64,000 nucleotides of DNA. Source: Streptomyces cellostaticus. GTDB taxonomy: Bacteria > Actinomycetota > Actinomycetes > Streptomycetales > Streptomycetaceae. Position 1 is the first letter of the stretch. Every line of letters starts with the position of its first letter. The DNA is taken from positions 239,720-303,719 of the forward strand of contig NZ_KQ948024.1 of the NCBI RefSeq assembly GCF_001513965.1, read 5' to 3'. The position numbers were made by a program, and so were the translations under genes. Positions 18,296 through 27,166 of the stretch are shown in pieces. Under the pieces are notes generated by a model, which did not search any database, was not told the DNA's origin, and saw nothing but the letters and a program-made list of their open reading frames with translations.

Positions 18296-18922
18296 TCACA
18301 ACGCCTTCAGCGCACCCGCCGTAGCCCGGGCCAGGCTCTCCAGATACCCCTTGGGCAGCTTCGGGGTGCGGATCACCACCGAGCGCCAGTACAGCGGGCC
18401 GGAGATCAGGTCCAGGGCCAGGTCGGGGTCGACGCCGGACCGGACCTCGCCCCGCTGTTCCGCCGCCGCCACGATCTTGCTGGCAACCCCCTCCTGCCCG
18501 TCCCGCAGCGCCTTCTGCATGGCCTCGGCGATATCGGGATTGCGGGCCGCCTCCGCCTGGAGGTCGGGGATGATCTGCGAGGCGACGGGGTGGCGCAGGG
18601 CGCGGGACGTCACCTCGTACAACAGTCGCAGGTCACCCTCCAGGGAGCCCGTGTCGGGCACCGGCAGGCCCAGCACCGCCATCGCCGACACCACGTCCAG
18701 CACCAGGTGCAGCTTGGAGCGCCAGCGGCGGTACACCGCCGTCTTGCCGACGCCCGCCCGGCGCGCGATGCCCTCGATGGACATACGGGCGTAGCCGACG
18801 GCCGCCAGTTCCTCGAAGACGGCCGCGCGGATGGCCTCGGTCACGTCCTCCCGGAGCACGGCGGCCCCGGCGGGGGCCCGTCGGCGCGCGCGCTTCGGGG
18901 CCTCGTCGGCGTTCGTCGTCAT
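18296..18922 (-). CDS. TetR-family transcriptional regulator
   Basis: A 208-residue repressor. The N-terminal helix-turn-helix is clear: VFEELAAVGYARMSIEGIAR, then RAGVGKTAVYRRWRSKLHL. The C-terminal half carries a TetR_C-like region (DLISGPLYWRSVV). ATG 18922 is the best start, though no ribosome-binding site is visible. It is divergent from the TagG/TagH-like exporter genes. Two 24-bp operator-like repeats lie between the start codons, so it probably controls the exporter and itself. The ligand is unknown. Confidence 0.9.
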   Translation of the reverse strand: MTTNADEAPKRARRRAPAGAAVLREDVTEAIRAAVFEELAAVGYARMSIEGIARRAGVGKTAVYRRWRSKLHLVLDVVSAMAVLGLPVPDTGSLEGDLRLLYEVTSRALRHPVASQIIPDLQAEAARNPDIAEAMQKALRDGQEGVASKIVAAAEQRGEVRSGVDPDLALDLISGPLYWRSVVIRTPKLPKGYLESLARATAGALKAL

Positions 18923-18943
18923 GCGGACCAGCATAGGGCGTTA

Positions 18944-19015
18944 CGACGAAACGGTTGCGTCCCGACGGTCGATGGTTCTACGCTCACGTTGCGACGATAC
19001 GGTCCCGTCCCGACG
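18944..19015. promoter_or_regulatory. Two direct operator-like repeats between tetR and the exporter genes
   Basis: CGACGAAACGGTTGCGTCCC at 18944, continuing GACG, is matched at 18992 by CGACGATACGGTCCCGTCCC, also continuing GACG. The two 24-bp copies agree at 21 positions and start 48 bp apart. They sit 22-93 bp from the tetR ATG, the place expected for TetR binding sites. Confidence 0.6.
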
Positions 19016-19123
19016 TAAGAGAACATGAAGAGAAGCGTAAGGAAACGCCGGACGACGGACGAGGCCCGCTCAGCCCCGGCGGCAGCCGGTCGCCCCCCCT
19101 CCCCCCGAGCGAAAGCAGCGGAT

Positions 19124-20038
19124 GTGAGCCAGGTCCTCCACACACCGCCCCCCACCCAGGTCCCGGCCGACGACGACCTCGCGGCGCTGGCCGCCCGGCA
19201 CGGTCTCTCCGTCAGCGGCGCCCGCCCCTCCCTGCCGGAGTACGTCCGCCAGCTCTGGGCCCGCCGCCACTTCATCACCGCCTTCGCCACCGCCAAGCTC
19301 ACCGCCCAGTACAGCCAGGCGAAGCTCGGCCAGGTCTGGCAGGTCATGACCCCGCTGCTGAACGCGGCGGTCTACTACTTCATCTTCGGTGTGCTGCTGG
19401 GCACCAAGCAGCACGTGCCGGACTACATCCCGTTCCTGGTCACGGGCGTGTTCATCTGGACGTTCACGCAGAGCTCGATCATGGCCGGCACCCGGGCGAT
19501 CTCCGGCAACCTCGGCCTGGTCCGCGCCCTGCACTTCCCGCGCGCCGCGCTGCCGATCTCCTTCGCACTCCAGCAGCTCCAGCAACTGCTGTTCTCGATG
19601 GGCGCGCTGATCGTCATCCTGCTCTGCTTCGGCGTGCCGGTCGCCGCCTCCTGGCTGCTGGCGATCCCGGCCCTGATCCTGCAGTCCACGTTCAACACCG
19701 GCGTGTCGATGATCATGGCGCGGATGGGCGCGAAGACCCCGGACATCGCCCAGCTGATGCCGTTCGTGCTGCGCACCTGGATGTACGTGTCCGGCGTGAT
19801 GTGGAGCATCGGCAAGCTCACCAAGAAGGACCACCTGCCGCACATCGTTTTCGTCCTGCTGGAGAACAATCCGGCCGCCGTGTACATCGACCTGATGCGG
19901 TTCGCGCTGATCGACAGCTTCCACTCCAAGCAGCTGCCCCCGCACGTGTGGGCGGTGGCCGCCGGCTGGGCGCTGCTCGCCGGGATCGGCGGCTTCATCT
20001 ACTTCTGGAAGGCTGAGGAGACGTACGGCCGTGGCTGA
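19124..20038 (+). CDS. TagG-like polysaccharide/teichoic acid ABC exporter permease
   Basis: ABC-2-type membrane protein of about 304 residues. The N-terminal cytoplasmic part ends in YVRQLWARRHFITAFATAKL and is followed by AQYSQAKLGQVWQVMTPLLN, the typical polysaccharide-exporter entry motif. Six hydrophobic segments then follow. It pairs with the ATPase that overlaps it by eight bases and should move a lipid-linked polymer outward. GTG 19124 is favoured from family length and my memory of related N-termini; an in-frame ATG at 19025 would add 33 low-complexity residues. The operator repeats upstream suggest control by the divergent TetR protein. Confidence 0.87.
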   Translation: MSQVLHTPPPTQVPADDDLAALAARHGLSVSGARPSLPEYVRQLWARRHFITAFATAKLTAQYSQAKLGQVWQVMTPLLNAAVYYFIFGVLLGTKQHVPDYIPFLVTGVFIWTFTQSSIMAGTRAISGNLGLVRALHFPRAALPISFALQQLQQLLFSMGALIVILLCFGVPVAASWLLAIPALILQSTFNTGVSMIMARMGAKTPDIAQLMPFVLRTWMYVSGVMWSIGKLTKKDHLPHIVFVLLENNPAAVYIDLMRFALIDSFHSKQLPPHVWAVAAGWALLAGIGGFIYFWKAEETYGRG

Positions 20039-20897
20039 CAACGCGAACGAGCAGATCCCCACCGTCGTCGCCGACAACGTCGACATCGTCTACCGGGTCA
20101 ACGGCACCGGCGCGGGCCGCGGCTCCGCCACCGCCGCCCTCAACCGCATCCTGCGCCGCAAGCAGGCCGAGCAGGCGGCCGGCGTGCGCAAGGTGCACGC
20201 GGTGAAGAAGGTCTCGTTCATCGCCTACAAGGGCGAGGCGATCGGGCTCATCGGCACGAACGGTTCCGGCAAGTCGACGCTGCTCAAGGCGGTCGCCGGG
20301 CTGCTCCCGGTGGAGAACGGCCACATCTACACCCACGGCCAGCCCTCGCTGCTCGGCGTCAACGCGGCCCTGATGAACGACCTGACGGGCGAGCGCAACG
20401 TCTACCTCGGCGGCCTCGCCATGGGCATGTCCCGCGAGCAGGTCAAGGAGCGCTACCAGGACATCGTCGACTTCTCCGGGATCAACGAGAAGGGCGACTT
20501 CATCACCCTGCCGATGCGGACGTACTCCTCCGGCATGGCCGCCCGGCTGCGCTTCTCCATCGCCGCCGCCAAGGACCACGACGTCCTGCTGATCGACGAG
20601 GCCCTCGCCACCGGTGACCGCAAGTTCCAGGTGCGCTCCGAGGAGCGGATCCGTGAGCTGCGGCAGCACGCGGGCACCGTCTTCCTGGTCAGCCACAACA
20701 ACAAGTCGATCCGCGACACCTGCGAGCGGGTCCTGTGGCTGGAGCGCGGCGAGCTGCGCATGGACGGGCCGACCGAGGACGTCCTGAAGGAGTACGAGGC
20801 CTTCACCGGCGACAAGAGCGACAAAACGGCGAAGAAGACGACGCCGAAGCAGACGCCAGCGAAACCGGAGGCGTCCAAAGTGCCTCTTCCTTCATGA
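20031..20897 (+). CDS. TagH-like polysaccharide/teichoic acid ABC exporter ATPase
   Basis: A 288-residue ABC ATPase. Walker A is GTNGSGKST (about residues 77-85), the signature is YSSGMAARL, Walker B is LLIDEALATGD, and the H-loop is LVSHNN. The short spacing and the ALATGD ending are typical of the polysaccharide/teichoic acid exporter group. GTG 20031 overlaps the permease stop and has AGGAGA eight bases upstream. The last 35 residues are a Lys/Thr/Pro tail (KKTTPKQTPAKPEASK). It powers export of the polymer built by the surrounding transferases. Confidence 0.92.
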   Translation: MADNANEQIPTVVADNVDIVYRVNGTGAGRGSATAALNRILRRKQAEQAAGVRKVHAVKKVSFIAYKGEAIGLIGTNGSGKSTLLKAVAGLLPVENGHIYTHGQPSLLGVNAALMNDLTGERNVYLGGLAMGMSREQVKERYQDIVDFSGINEKGDFITLPMRTYSSGMAARLRFSIAAAKDHDVLLIDEALATGDRKFQVRSEERIRELRQHAGTVFLVSHNNKSIRDTCERVLWLERGELRMDGPTEDVLKEYEAFTGDKSDKTAKKTTPKQTPAKPEASKVPLPS

Positions 20898-20997
20898 GCC
20901 CTGCTCTTACCCCAAGCGTGTTATCCCTTTCATACCTCTAGTGACAGTATGTTATGAAGGGTTCCCCGCGACGACGAGCCTAAGGAGTCCCCCTGCG

Positions 20998-23193
20998 ATG
21001 CCCCAACTCAGCATCATCGTCTACGGGCCGAACGCCCAGGGGCATCTGACCGAACTACTCGACTCGCTGGAAGCCCGGCCGCTCCCGGACGCCGAGGTGA
21101 TCGTCGCCGCGGTCGGCGACTGGGCGCGGGAGACGGCCGAGGGCCACTCCCCCGAGACGGTCGTGGTGCCCCTGCCGGACAGCACCGGTGACGCGGCGGC
21201 CCGGGCGGCGGGAGCCGCGCGGGCGTCCGGCCGCTGGCTGCACTTCGTGCACGCCAAGGACGGCCTGCCCGCCGGAGCGTCCCGGCTGATCGCCGAGCGG
21301 ACCGCCGAACTGGACGACACGGTCGACATCCTCCTCCTCGACCACGTCGCCACCACCTGGCAGACCTCCGCGACCCCCTCCCGTGACGGCCGCCTCCTGG
21401 CCGGCGCCGGCCGCGCCGACCTGGCCCTGAACGACGCGGCCGACCTGCTGCGCCTCACCCCGCTGCTCGGCAACCGCGCCCTGCGCACCGCGTTCTGGCG
21501 GGCGCACGAGGAGCAGCTCACCACCGACGACGAGCCGTACGCCGCCCACACGGCCCTGCTGCAGGCCGACCGCGTCGCCTGCCTGAACCAGGCGGCTTAC
21601 GAGGACCGCAGGCTGCGCCCCGAGAGCCTGCCGCAGCTCTCCCCCGAGGACCGGTTCGCACTCATCGACCGGTACGAGTCGCTGCTCCCGCTCGCCGGGG
21701 ACCGCCGCGCCGCCCGTGCGGTGCTGTACGACCTGATGGTCCGCGACCTGGTGCGCACCTTCGCCGGCGAGGACCTGCCCGACCTGGTGGCCCGCGAGTT
21801 CTTCCGCCGCGCCTCCCTGGCCGCGGTCCGCTGGCGCCCCGAGGGCCACCAGCGCCCGGCCGGGCTCGAGGGCGTCCGGCACGCCCTGCTCGAAGAGGGC
21901 GCCTACACCAAGTACCGCGCCTTCCAGGCCGCCAACCGCAGCCGCCGCGCCGCCAGGAAGGCCGTACGCACCCGCAAGCGCCAGGTCGGCGCGAAGCTCC
22001 GCGACCAGCAGTACCGCAGGGCGCTCAGCCGCCCGGTCGACCCGAACCTGGCCGTGTTCGAGGCCTATTGGGAGCGCGGGGTCTCCTGCAACCCGGCCGC
22101 GATCGCCGCCAAGCTCGCCGAACTCGCCCCGCACATCCACAGGGTGTGGGTGGTGAACAAGGAGAACGCGGCCCTCCTGCCGCCCGGCACCGACCATGTG
22201 ATCCCCGGCACCCGCCGCTACTGGGAGACGCTGGCCACCGCCAAGTACCTGACGAACAACGTCAACTTCCCCAACGCGGTGGTCAAACGCCCCGACGCGA
22301 TCCACCTCCAGACCCACCACGGCACCCCCCTCAAGCGCATGGGCCTGGACCAGATGGAGCACCCGGCCGCCGCCAAGGGCCTGGACTTCGCCGCGCTGCT
22401 GGGCCGCATCGACAAGTGGGACTACAGCGTCAGCGCCAACAGCCACTCCACCCGTATGTGGGAGCGCGCCTACCCGGCCCGCTACACCTCCCTGGACTAC
22501 GGCTATCCGCGCAACGACGTCTTCTACTCCGCCACGGCGGCCGACGTCCGCGCGGCCCGCGAGCGCCTCGGCATCGCCCCCGGCAAGAAGGCCGTCCTCT
22601 ACGCCCCCACCCACCGCGACTACGAGGCCGGCTTCACCCCCCGCCTCGACCTCGCCGCCCTGACCGACCGCCTCGGCGAGGACACCGTCCTGCTGGTGCG
22701 CGCCCACTACTTCTACGGCGGTGCCACCTCCCCGCTGACCGGCCTGCGCCGCTCCGGCCGGATCATCGACGTCTCCTCCTACGACCCCGTCGAGGAGCTG
22801 TGCCTGGCCGCCGACGCGCTGGTCACGGACTACTCGTCGATCATGTTCGACTACGCCAACCTCGACCGCCCGATCGTCGTCTACGCCGACGACTGGGAGA
22901 CGTACCGGACCACCCGGGGCGTCTACTTCGACCTGATGACCGAGGCGCCGGGCCAGGTGGCCCGCACCCAGGAGGAACTGGCGGAGATCTTCCTCTCGGG
23001 CGCCTGGCGCGACGAGAGCGCGGCGAAGGCGCGGACCGCGTTCCGTCGCCGGTTCTGCGAGTACGACGACGGACGCGCCGCCGAGCGGGTCGTACGACGG
23101 GTCTTCCTCGGCGAACCCGAGGAGGCACTGCCCCCGGTCCTGCCGCTCGACGAACGCACCCCCGCCCCGACCCCCGAGGAGGCCACGGCATGA
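20998..23193 (+). CDS. TagF-type transferase with degenerate GT2 domain (paralogue 4)
   Basis: A 731-residue relative of the three proteins at 4472-11313. ATG 20998 follows AAGGAG at 20982; an in-frame upstream GTG has no such site. The N-terminal region still begins MPQLSIIVYGPN, but the GT2 catalytic motifs are gone: HFVHAKDG (residues 82-89) stands where the others have LFLDSDD, and the first VDDCSPD motif is missing. The TagF half looks fully active (HLQTHHGTPLK with H441, LYAPTHRDY, TDYSSIMFDYANLDRP). So this copy probably keeps only the polymerase/phosphotransferase function. Its stop overlaps the next gene's ATG. An AT-rich stretch at 20913-20960 could hold a separate promoter. Confidence 0.85.
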   Translation: MPQLSIIVYGPNAQGHLTELLDSLEARPLPDAEVIVAAVGDWARETAEGHSPETVVVPLPDSTGDAAARAAGAARASGRWLHFVHAKDGLPAGASRLIAERTAELDDTVDILLLDHVATTWQTSATPSRDGRLLAGAGRADLALNDAADLLRLTPLLGNRALRTAFWRAHEEQLTTDDEPYAAHTALLQADRVACLNQAAYEDRRLRPESLPQLSPEDRFALIDRYESLLPLAGDRRAARAVLYDLMVRDLVRTFAGEDLPDLVAREFFRRASLAAVRWRPEGHQRPAGLEGVRHALLEEGAYTKYRAFQAANRSRRAARKAVRTRKRQVGAKLRDQQYRRALSRPVDPNLAVFEAYWERGVSCNPAAIAAKLAELAPHIHRVWVVNKENAALLPPGTDHVIPGTRRYWETLATAKYLTNNVNFPNAVVKRPDAIHLQTHHGTPLKRMGLDQMEHPAAAKGLDFAALLGRIDKWDYSVSANSHSTRMWERAYPARYTSLDYGYPRNDVFYSATAADVRAARERLGIAPGKKAVLYAPTHRDYEAGFTPRLDLAALTDRLGEDTVLLVRAHYFYGGATSPLTGLRRSGRIIDVSSYDPVEELCLAADALVTDYSSIMFDYANLDRPIVVYADDWETYRTTRGVYFDLMTEAPGQVARTQEELAEIFLSGAWRDESAAKARTAFRRRFCEYDDGRAAERVVRRVFLGEPEEALPPVLPLDERTPAPTPEEATA

Positions 23194-24869
23194 CGACCAC
23201 GTCGACCACGACCCCCGACGTCACGGTCACCGTGATCGTCTTCAACGACGCGGCCCGGCTCCCGCGGGCGGTCGCCTCGGCGCTCGCGCAGACACACGCG
23301 AACATCGAGATCATCATCAGCGACGACCACTCGACGGACGACACACCGACGGTGGCGCGTCAGCTGGAGGCGCAGGACGACCGCATCCGCTATCTCCGCC
23401 TCCCGGAGAACAGCGGCGGCTGCAGCGCCCCGCGCAACCGGGCCATCGAGATCGCCCGGGCGCCGTACCTGATGTTCCTCGACAGCGACGACGAACTCCC
23501 GCCCCGAGCAGTCGAGTCACTGCTCGCCGCGCACCGCGAGCGCGAGGTGGACTTCACCATGGGCGCGGTCCACCGCGTCCGGGTGGACAACGGCCGCCGC
23601 ACGACGTGGATGCCGCACCTGTTCGCCGAGCGCCGCACGGTGGAGGGCATCGAGACGGACCCCCGTCTGCTGTTCGAGCCCCTGTCGACGAACAAGATGT
23701 ACACCCGCTCCTTCCTGAACAGCCACGAGCTCCGCTTCCCGGAGGGCGTCCACTACGAGGACCAACTGTTCTCGGCGCAGGCGTACTGTCTGGCGAAGGC
23801 GTTCACGATCATCCCGGACCCGGTGTACGTCTGGTACATCGAGCCGTTCGCGGCAGCGGACTCGGCCACGATCTCCAACCAGCGGCACAAGATCTCCAAC
23901 GTCCAGGACCGCATCCGCGTGCACCGCATGATCGACGAGTTCCTGGCGGAGCACGGGCCCGCCGGGCTGCGGGAGCACAAGGACTACAAGTTCCTCAAGC
24001 ACGACTTCAGGCTGTACGCGGGTGACCTGCCCTACCGGGACGAGGAGTGGCTGCGCTCCTTCGCGGACATCATGAACCCCTACCTGGACACCCTGTCTCC
24101 CGACGCATACGCCCGTCTGCCCCGCCCGGAACGGGTGATCGTCCAGCTCCTGCGCGACGGCCGCCTGTCCGACGCCCGGCTGGCGGCGCGGGGCCTGGGC
24201 CACGGGGTGGCACCGAGGCACGTCACCGCCGACGACTCCGGCGCCACGTACTGGGGCGACACCGTGCCCTCCGGCGAACAGGCCCGCCGCGAACTCGACG
24301 TCCGTGACCTCGAGCTGGACACCCGCCCGTTCCCCAGCGCCCACTTCCGCCACGAGATCACCGAGCTGACCCCGGGCCCCGGGGCCTCCCTCACCCTCGC
24401 GATCCGCACCTACGACCCCGGCCTGCGGCTTCCGGTGGGGCCGCAGCGCGCCAGTGTGGTGCTGGCCCCTTCCCGGCGCCGGATGACGGTCCCGTTCCGC
24501 CTGGATCCGGTCCGCCCCGGCGTCTTCGAGGGCCGCGTCCGGCTCGACCTGGCGACGGCGGCGCTTCCCGTGCAGGGCTTCGACGGAGTACGCCACCCGT
24601 TGCTCCGCCTGGAACAGCAGGGCCTCGTCCACTCCGGTCTGCTGCTGGCGCCCCTCGACTTCCAGGCCGTCACGGCCCGCATCGACTACCGCTCCGGCGC
24701 CACCCCGCACGACGTCACCATCGAGCCGGAGGGCCGCAACCCCGGCCGCCTGCAGATCCGCTGGCGCCCGGTGGGAGTCACGGCCCGCGTCATCCGCCCG
24801 GTGGTACAGAAGGTGGCCCGCCCGAAAGTCCGCAACGCTGCGCGGCTTGTGGCGAGTGTGCTGAGGTAA
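23190..24869 (+). CDS. GT2 glycosyltransferase with C-terminal beta-rich domain
   Basis: A 559-residue GT-A-fold transferase starting at ATG 23190, overlapping the stop of the previous gene (ATGA), so the two are translationally coupled. Motifs: VTVTVIVFNDAAR, ISDDHSTDD, GGCSAPRNRAIE, the metal site MFLDSDDELP and the acceptor-region HYEDQLFSA. From about residue 350 the protein changes to a beta-rich part (RHEITELTPGPGASLTLAIR) without transferase motifs, as in the gene at 15472. The end is basic. It probably adds a sugar to the polymer handled by its coupled TagF-like partner. Confidence 0.87.
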   Translation: MTTTSTTTPDVTVTVIVFNDAARLPRAVASALAQTHANIEIIISDDHSTDDTPTVARQLEAQDDRIRYLRLPENSGGCSAPRNRAIEIARAPYLMFLDSDDELPPRAVESLLAAHREREVDFTMGAVHRVRVDNGRRTTWMPHLFAERRTVEGIETDPRLLFEPLSTNKMYTRSFLNSHELRFPEGVHYEDQLFSAQAYCLAKAFTIIPDPVYVWYIEPFAAADSATISNQRHKISNVQDRIRVHRMIDEFLAEHGPAGLREHKDYKFLKHDFRLYAGDLPYRDEEWLRSFADIMNPYLDTLSPDAYARLPRPERVIVQLLRDGRLSDARLAARGLGHGVAPRHVTADDSGATYWGDTVPSGEQARRELDVRDLELDTRPFPSAHFRHEITELTPGPGASLTLAIRTYDPGLRLPVGPQRASVVLAPSRRRMTVPFRLDPVRPGVFEGRVRLDLATAALPVQGFDGVRHPLLRLEQQGLVHSGLLLAPLDFQAVTARIDYRSGATPHDVTIEPEGRNPGRLQIRWRPVGVTARVIRPVVQKVARPKVRNAARLVASVLR

Positions 24870-24892
24870 TAACCCGGGCCGCTGCTCAACTG

Positions 24893-24930
24893 GGGGCGCG
24901 GGGAGCTGATCACACAGCTCCCCGCGCCCC
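24893..24930. terminator. Strong bidirectional hairpin between convergent genes
   Basis: A perfect 16-bp stem, GGGGCGCGGGGAGCTG and CAGCTCCCCGCGCCCC, with loop ATCACA. It stops both the GT2 gene to the left and the membrane-protein gene to the right. The sequence belongs to the GCGGGGAACTG-type dispersed repeat family. Confidence 0.9.
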
Positions 24931-24947
24931 TTTGGCGCGCGTGGAAA

Positions 24948-25078
24948 CTGCGGGCAGTCGTGCCTCCCCCAGTGCCTTAAGGGCCTGGGGGACCCCCAGG
25001 GCGGCACGGGTGGGCGCAGCGGCACCCGGCCGGCGCCGGCAAGCGACCCCACCCCCGCCCAGCCGCAGCACCGGGCAA
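24948..25078. repeat. Dispersed intergenic repeat, copy A
   Basis: Starts CTGCGGGCAGTCGTGCC, continues GGCGGCACGGGTGGGCGCAG and CGGCACCCGG, and ends CACCCCCGCCCAGCCGCAGC then ACCGGGCA. The same modules in the same order occur at 35462-35583, and the last module near 18268. It contains a further hairpin, CCCCCAGTGCCTTAAGGGCC then TGGGGG. Confidence 0.75.
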
Positions 25079-25081
25079 CGG

Positions 25082-26557
25082 TCAACGCGCCACCCGGTAC
25101 AGCACCTGCTCACCCGGCCCAGTAGCCACCTGCCGCAGCCCTGGCTCCGCCAACCCCTTCGCACCCACGACCCACTGCACGCGGTATTCACGCACTATGG
25201 CCCGCCGCACCTCAGCCGACGTACCCGCCGCGAAGTACCGCGTCACCGCCGCATCCCGCCTGGCCTCGTCCGGCAAGAACAGATCGGGATACCCGGGCGC
25301 CACGGTGTACGGTCCGTACGCGGGAATCTGCCGCGCCGGCATCGTACGGGCCATCACGACATCCCCGTACTTCACCCACGGGGTGATCCACTGGTACCCC
25401 ACCCACGGCTCCCGGTACTTCGCCGAGACCGCACCGGGCAGCGCATCCCGCCCGACCACATACCCGAGCGTCCCCACCTGCGTCCACGCCCCCACAGCCA
25501 GCGCAGCGCCGAGCACACACGCCCAGCCGGTCCGCACCGCCCGCTTCCCCGCCGACACGACCTCCAGCGCGGCCGCGAGCTGGGCCGGGATCAGTGCGGC
25601 GGGCAGGGCGCGGCCCCACGAGTAGTGCCCGGTCAGCCCGCCCGCGGCGAACATCAGCGCGCCGAGGAGGAAGAAGAGGACCAGGGGGTCCCAGCGGTCC
25701 CGCCGCCAGCGCATGCCCAGGGCCGCGACCCCGAGCAGGACCAGCCCGAACCGCCCGGCCAGGTCGTCGTACAGCGGCCGGTGGATCGCCTCGAGGTCCG
25801 TGCCCGCGGAGAAGAGCGCGAAGAAGTCGTAGTAGGGCCAGAGCCAGAGCAGGACCACGCCCACGGCCAGTGCGGCGCCGAGCCGCAGCAGCACCTCTCG
25901 GCCCGGCCGCGCGGCGATCACCATGGCCAGCGCGCCGAGTGACGCGACGACCCCGGTGAACTGGTGGCACAGCAGGATCAGCGCCCACAGCAGGCCGAGC
26001 CCGAGCCACTTCTCCCAGCCGGTCTCGTCCCGCAGTGCCCGGGTGAGCCACGCCCAGAAGTGGAAGGAGAGGCCGAGCGCGAACACGCTGGGGTACGACA
26101 CCGTCAGCGCGAGCGAGTTGAGGCCGAGGAAGCCGCTCCAGCTGAACAGGAGCGGGCCCCACAGGAAGACCAGGCTCAGCAGGGCCAGGGCGGGCGCGGC
26201 ACGGTGGGCGCTCAGCGTGCGGACGTACCGCCACACACCGGTGACCAGCAGCCCGAGCGCCACGAGCGCGCCGATCCGCAGCACGACGAAGACGGAGAGG
26301 CCGGTGAGCTTGGCGAGGCAGCCGAGCACCAGCATCCACGGCGAGTAGTACGGGCTCGGCGTGTCGGCGTCGACCAGCGGGTTGCCGGGGTGCAGCAGGC
26401 TGTGCCGCAGCCGTTGCACGGTCGCCGCGTGCATGCCGAGATCGCCCGCCCAGGGCAGGCGGACGATCACCAGGAGCAGAAGGACGAGTACGAGCGCGGC
26501 GGCTGCCTGGGGCAGCGCCCGGCCGGCGCTCGCGGTGCTAGGCGGGGCGGCGCGCAT
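25082..26557 (-). CDS. GT-C-like polytopic membrane protein (probable glycosyltransferase)
   Basis: A membrane protein of 491 residues with about eleven hydrophobic segments followed by a C-terminal extracytoplasmic domain of about 100 residues (YQWITPWVKYGDVVMARTMP onward). The loop after the first membrane segment reads RLPWAGDLGMHAATV and includes an Asp where GT-C enzymes keep acidic residues. Clear family motifs are few, so the transferase assignment rests on topology and location. ATG 26557 overlaps the end of the GtrA-like gene by 20 bp, so the two form one operon. Together they fit a flippase plus membrane transferase pair that decorates a surface polymer. Confidence 0.65.
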   Translation of the reverse strand: MRAAPPSTASAGRALPQAAAALVLVLLLLVIVRLPWAGDLGMHAATVQRLRHSLLHPGNPLVDADTPSPYYSPWMLVLGCLAKLTGLSVFVVLRIGALVALGLLVTGVWRYVRTLSAHRAAPALALLSLVFLWGPLLFSWSGFLGLNSLALTVSYPSVFALGLSFHFWAWLTRALRDETGWEKWLGLGLLWALILLCHQFTGVVASLGALAMVIAARPGREVLLRLGAALAVGVVLLWLWPYYDFFALFSAGTDLEAIHRPLYDDLAGRFGLVLLGVAALGMRWRRDRWDPLVLFFLLGALMFAAGGLTGHYSWGRALPAALIPAQLAAALEVVSAGKRAVRTGWACVLGAALAVGAWTQVGTLGYVVGRDALPGAVSAKYREPWVGYQWITPWVKYGDVVMARTMPARQIPAYGPYTVAPGYPDLFLPDEARRDAAVTRYFAAGTSAEVRRAIVREYRVQWVVGAKGLAEPGLRQVATGPGEQVLYRVAR

Positions 26558-27011
26558 CCTGCTGGAACACCCACGTTCGGTAGACGAGGAAACGGAACGC
26601 GGAGGCGAGCACGATGGACAGCGCCTTCGCCACATTCGATTCGAACACGCTGTGCAGACCGAGACCGTGATAGCCGACCCAGAACAGGCCGATTTCCATC
26701 ACCACACCGATACCGCTGAAGACGAAGAACAGAACGATCTGGCGGCGTGTGCGCGAGGCCCGGTCACGATAGGCGAAATAGCGGAAGCCCAGGTAATTGG
26801 TCGCCATCGCGATGCAGCTGGCCAGGACCGTCGCGGTCATCGCCTGCCACCGCAGGCCGTGCAGCAGCAGGTTGAAGACGAGGAAATTGACGAGGACCCC
26901 GCTGCCGCCGACGACCCCGAACTTCACGACTTCCAGCACGACGCGCGTGACCGGCCGGTCCGGAGCCGGCGCAGGAGGCGCCGGGCGGGTCTCGGTGAGG
27001 TTCACTGTCAC
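26538..27011 (-). CDS. GtrA-family membrane protein
   Basis: A small membrane protein of about 157 residues with four hydrophobic segments. The first is FGVVGGSGVLVNFLVFNLLL, the second holds ATNYLGFRYFAYR, and the last ends FRFLVYRTWVFQ, all classic GtrA motifs. GtrA proteins are thought to help flip polyprenyl-phosphate-linked sugars across the membrane for GT-C enzymes. GTG 27011 is a likely start, with AGGG about 12 bases upstream; GTG 27005 is equally possible. It is coupled to the membrane transferase gene downstream. Confidence 0.87.
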   Translation of the reverse strand: MTVNLTETRPAPPAPAPDRPVTRVVLEVVKFGVVGGSGVLVNFLVFNLLLHGLRWQAMTATVLASCIAMATNYLGFRYFAYRDRASRTRRQIVLFFVFSGIGVVMEIGLFWVGYHGLGLHSVFESNVAKALSIVLASAFRFLVYRTWVFQQDARRPA

Positions 27012-27116
27012 ATGCCAGACCCTAACTGAAACATCCCGATTAGCAGGAAACGGTAAATTCACCGCACGGATTTCCCTAAACATCGGCAAGCCGTCGGCAA
27101 GACAGAGGGCAAGACA

Positions 27117-27154
27117 GAGGGCGCCCCGGGCTGTGACCAGCCCGGGGCGCCCTC
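27117..27154. terminator. Strong hairpin terminator after the glutamate dehydrogenase gene
   Basis: A perfect 16-bp stem, GAGGGCGCCCCGGGCT with AGCCCGGGGCGCCCTC, and loop GTGACC. It lies 13 bp past the dehydrogenase stop and upstream of the GtrA-like gene, insulating the two units. A small duplication, GCAAGACAGAGG repeated, sits beside it. Confidence 0.92.
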
Positions 27155-27166
27155 ATAGCCGTACGG

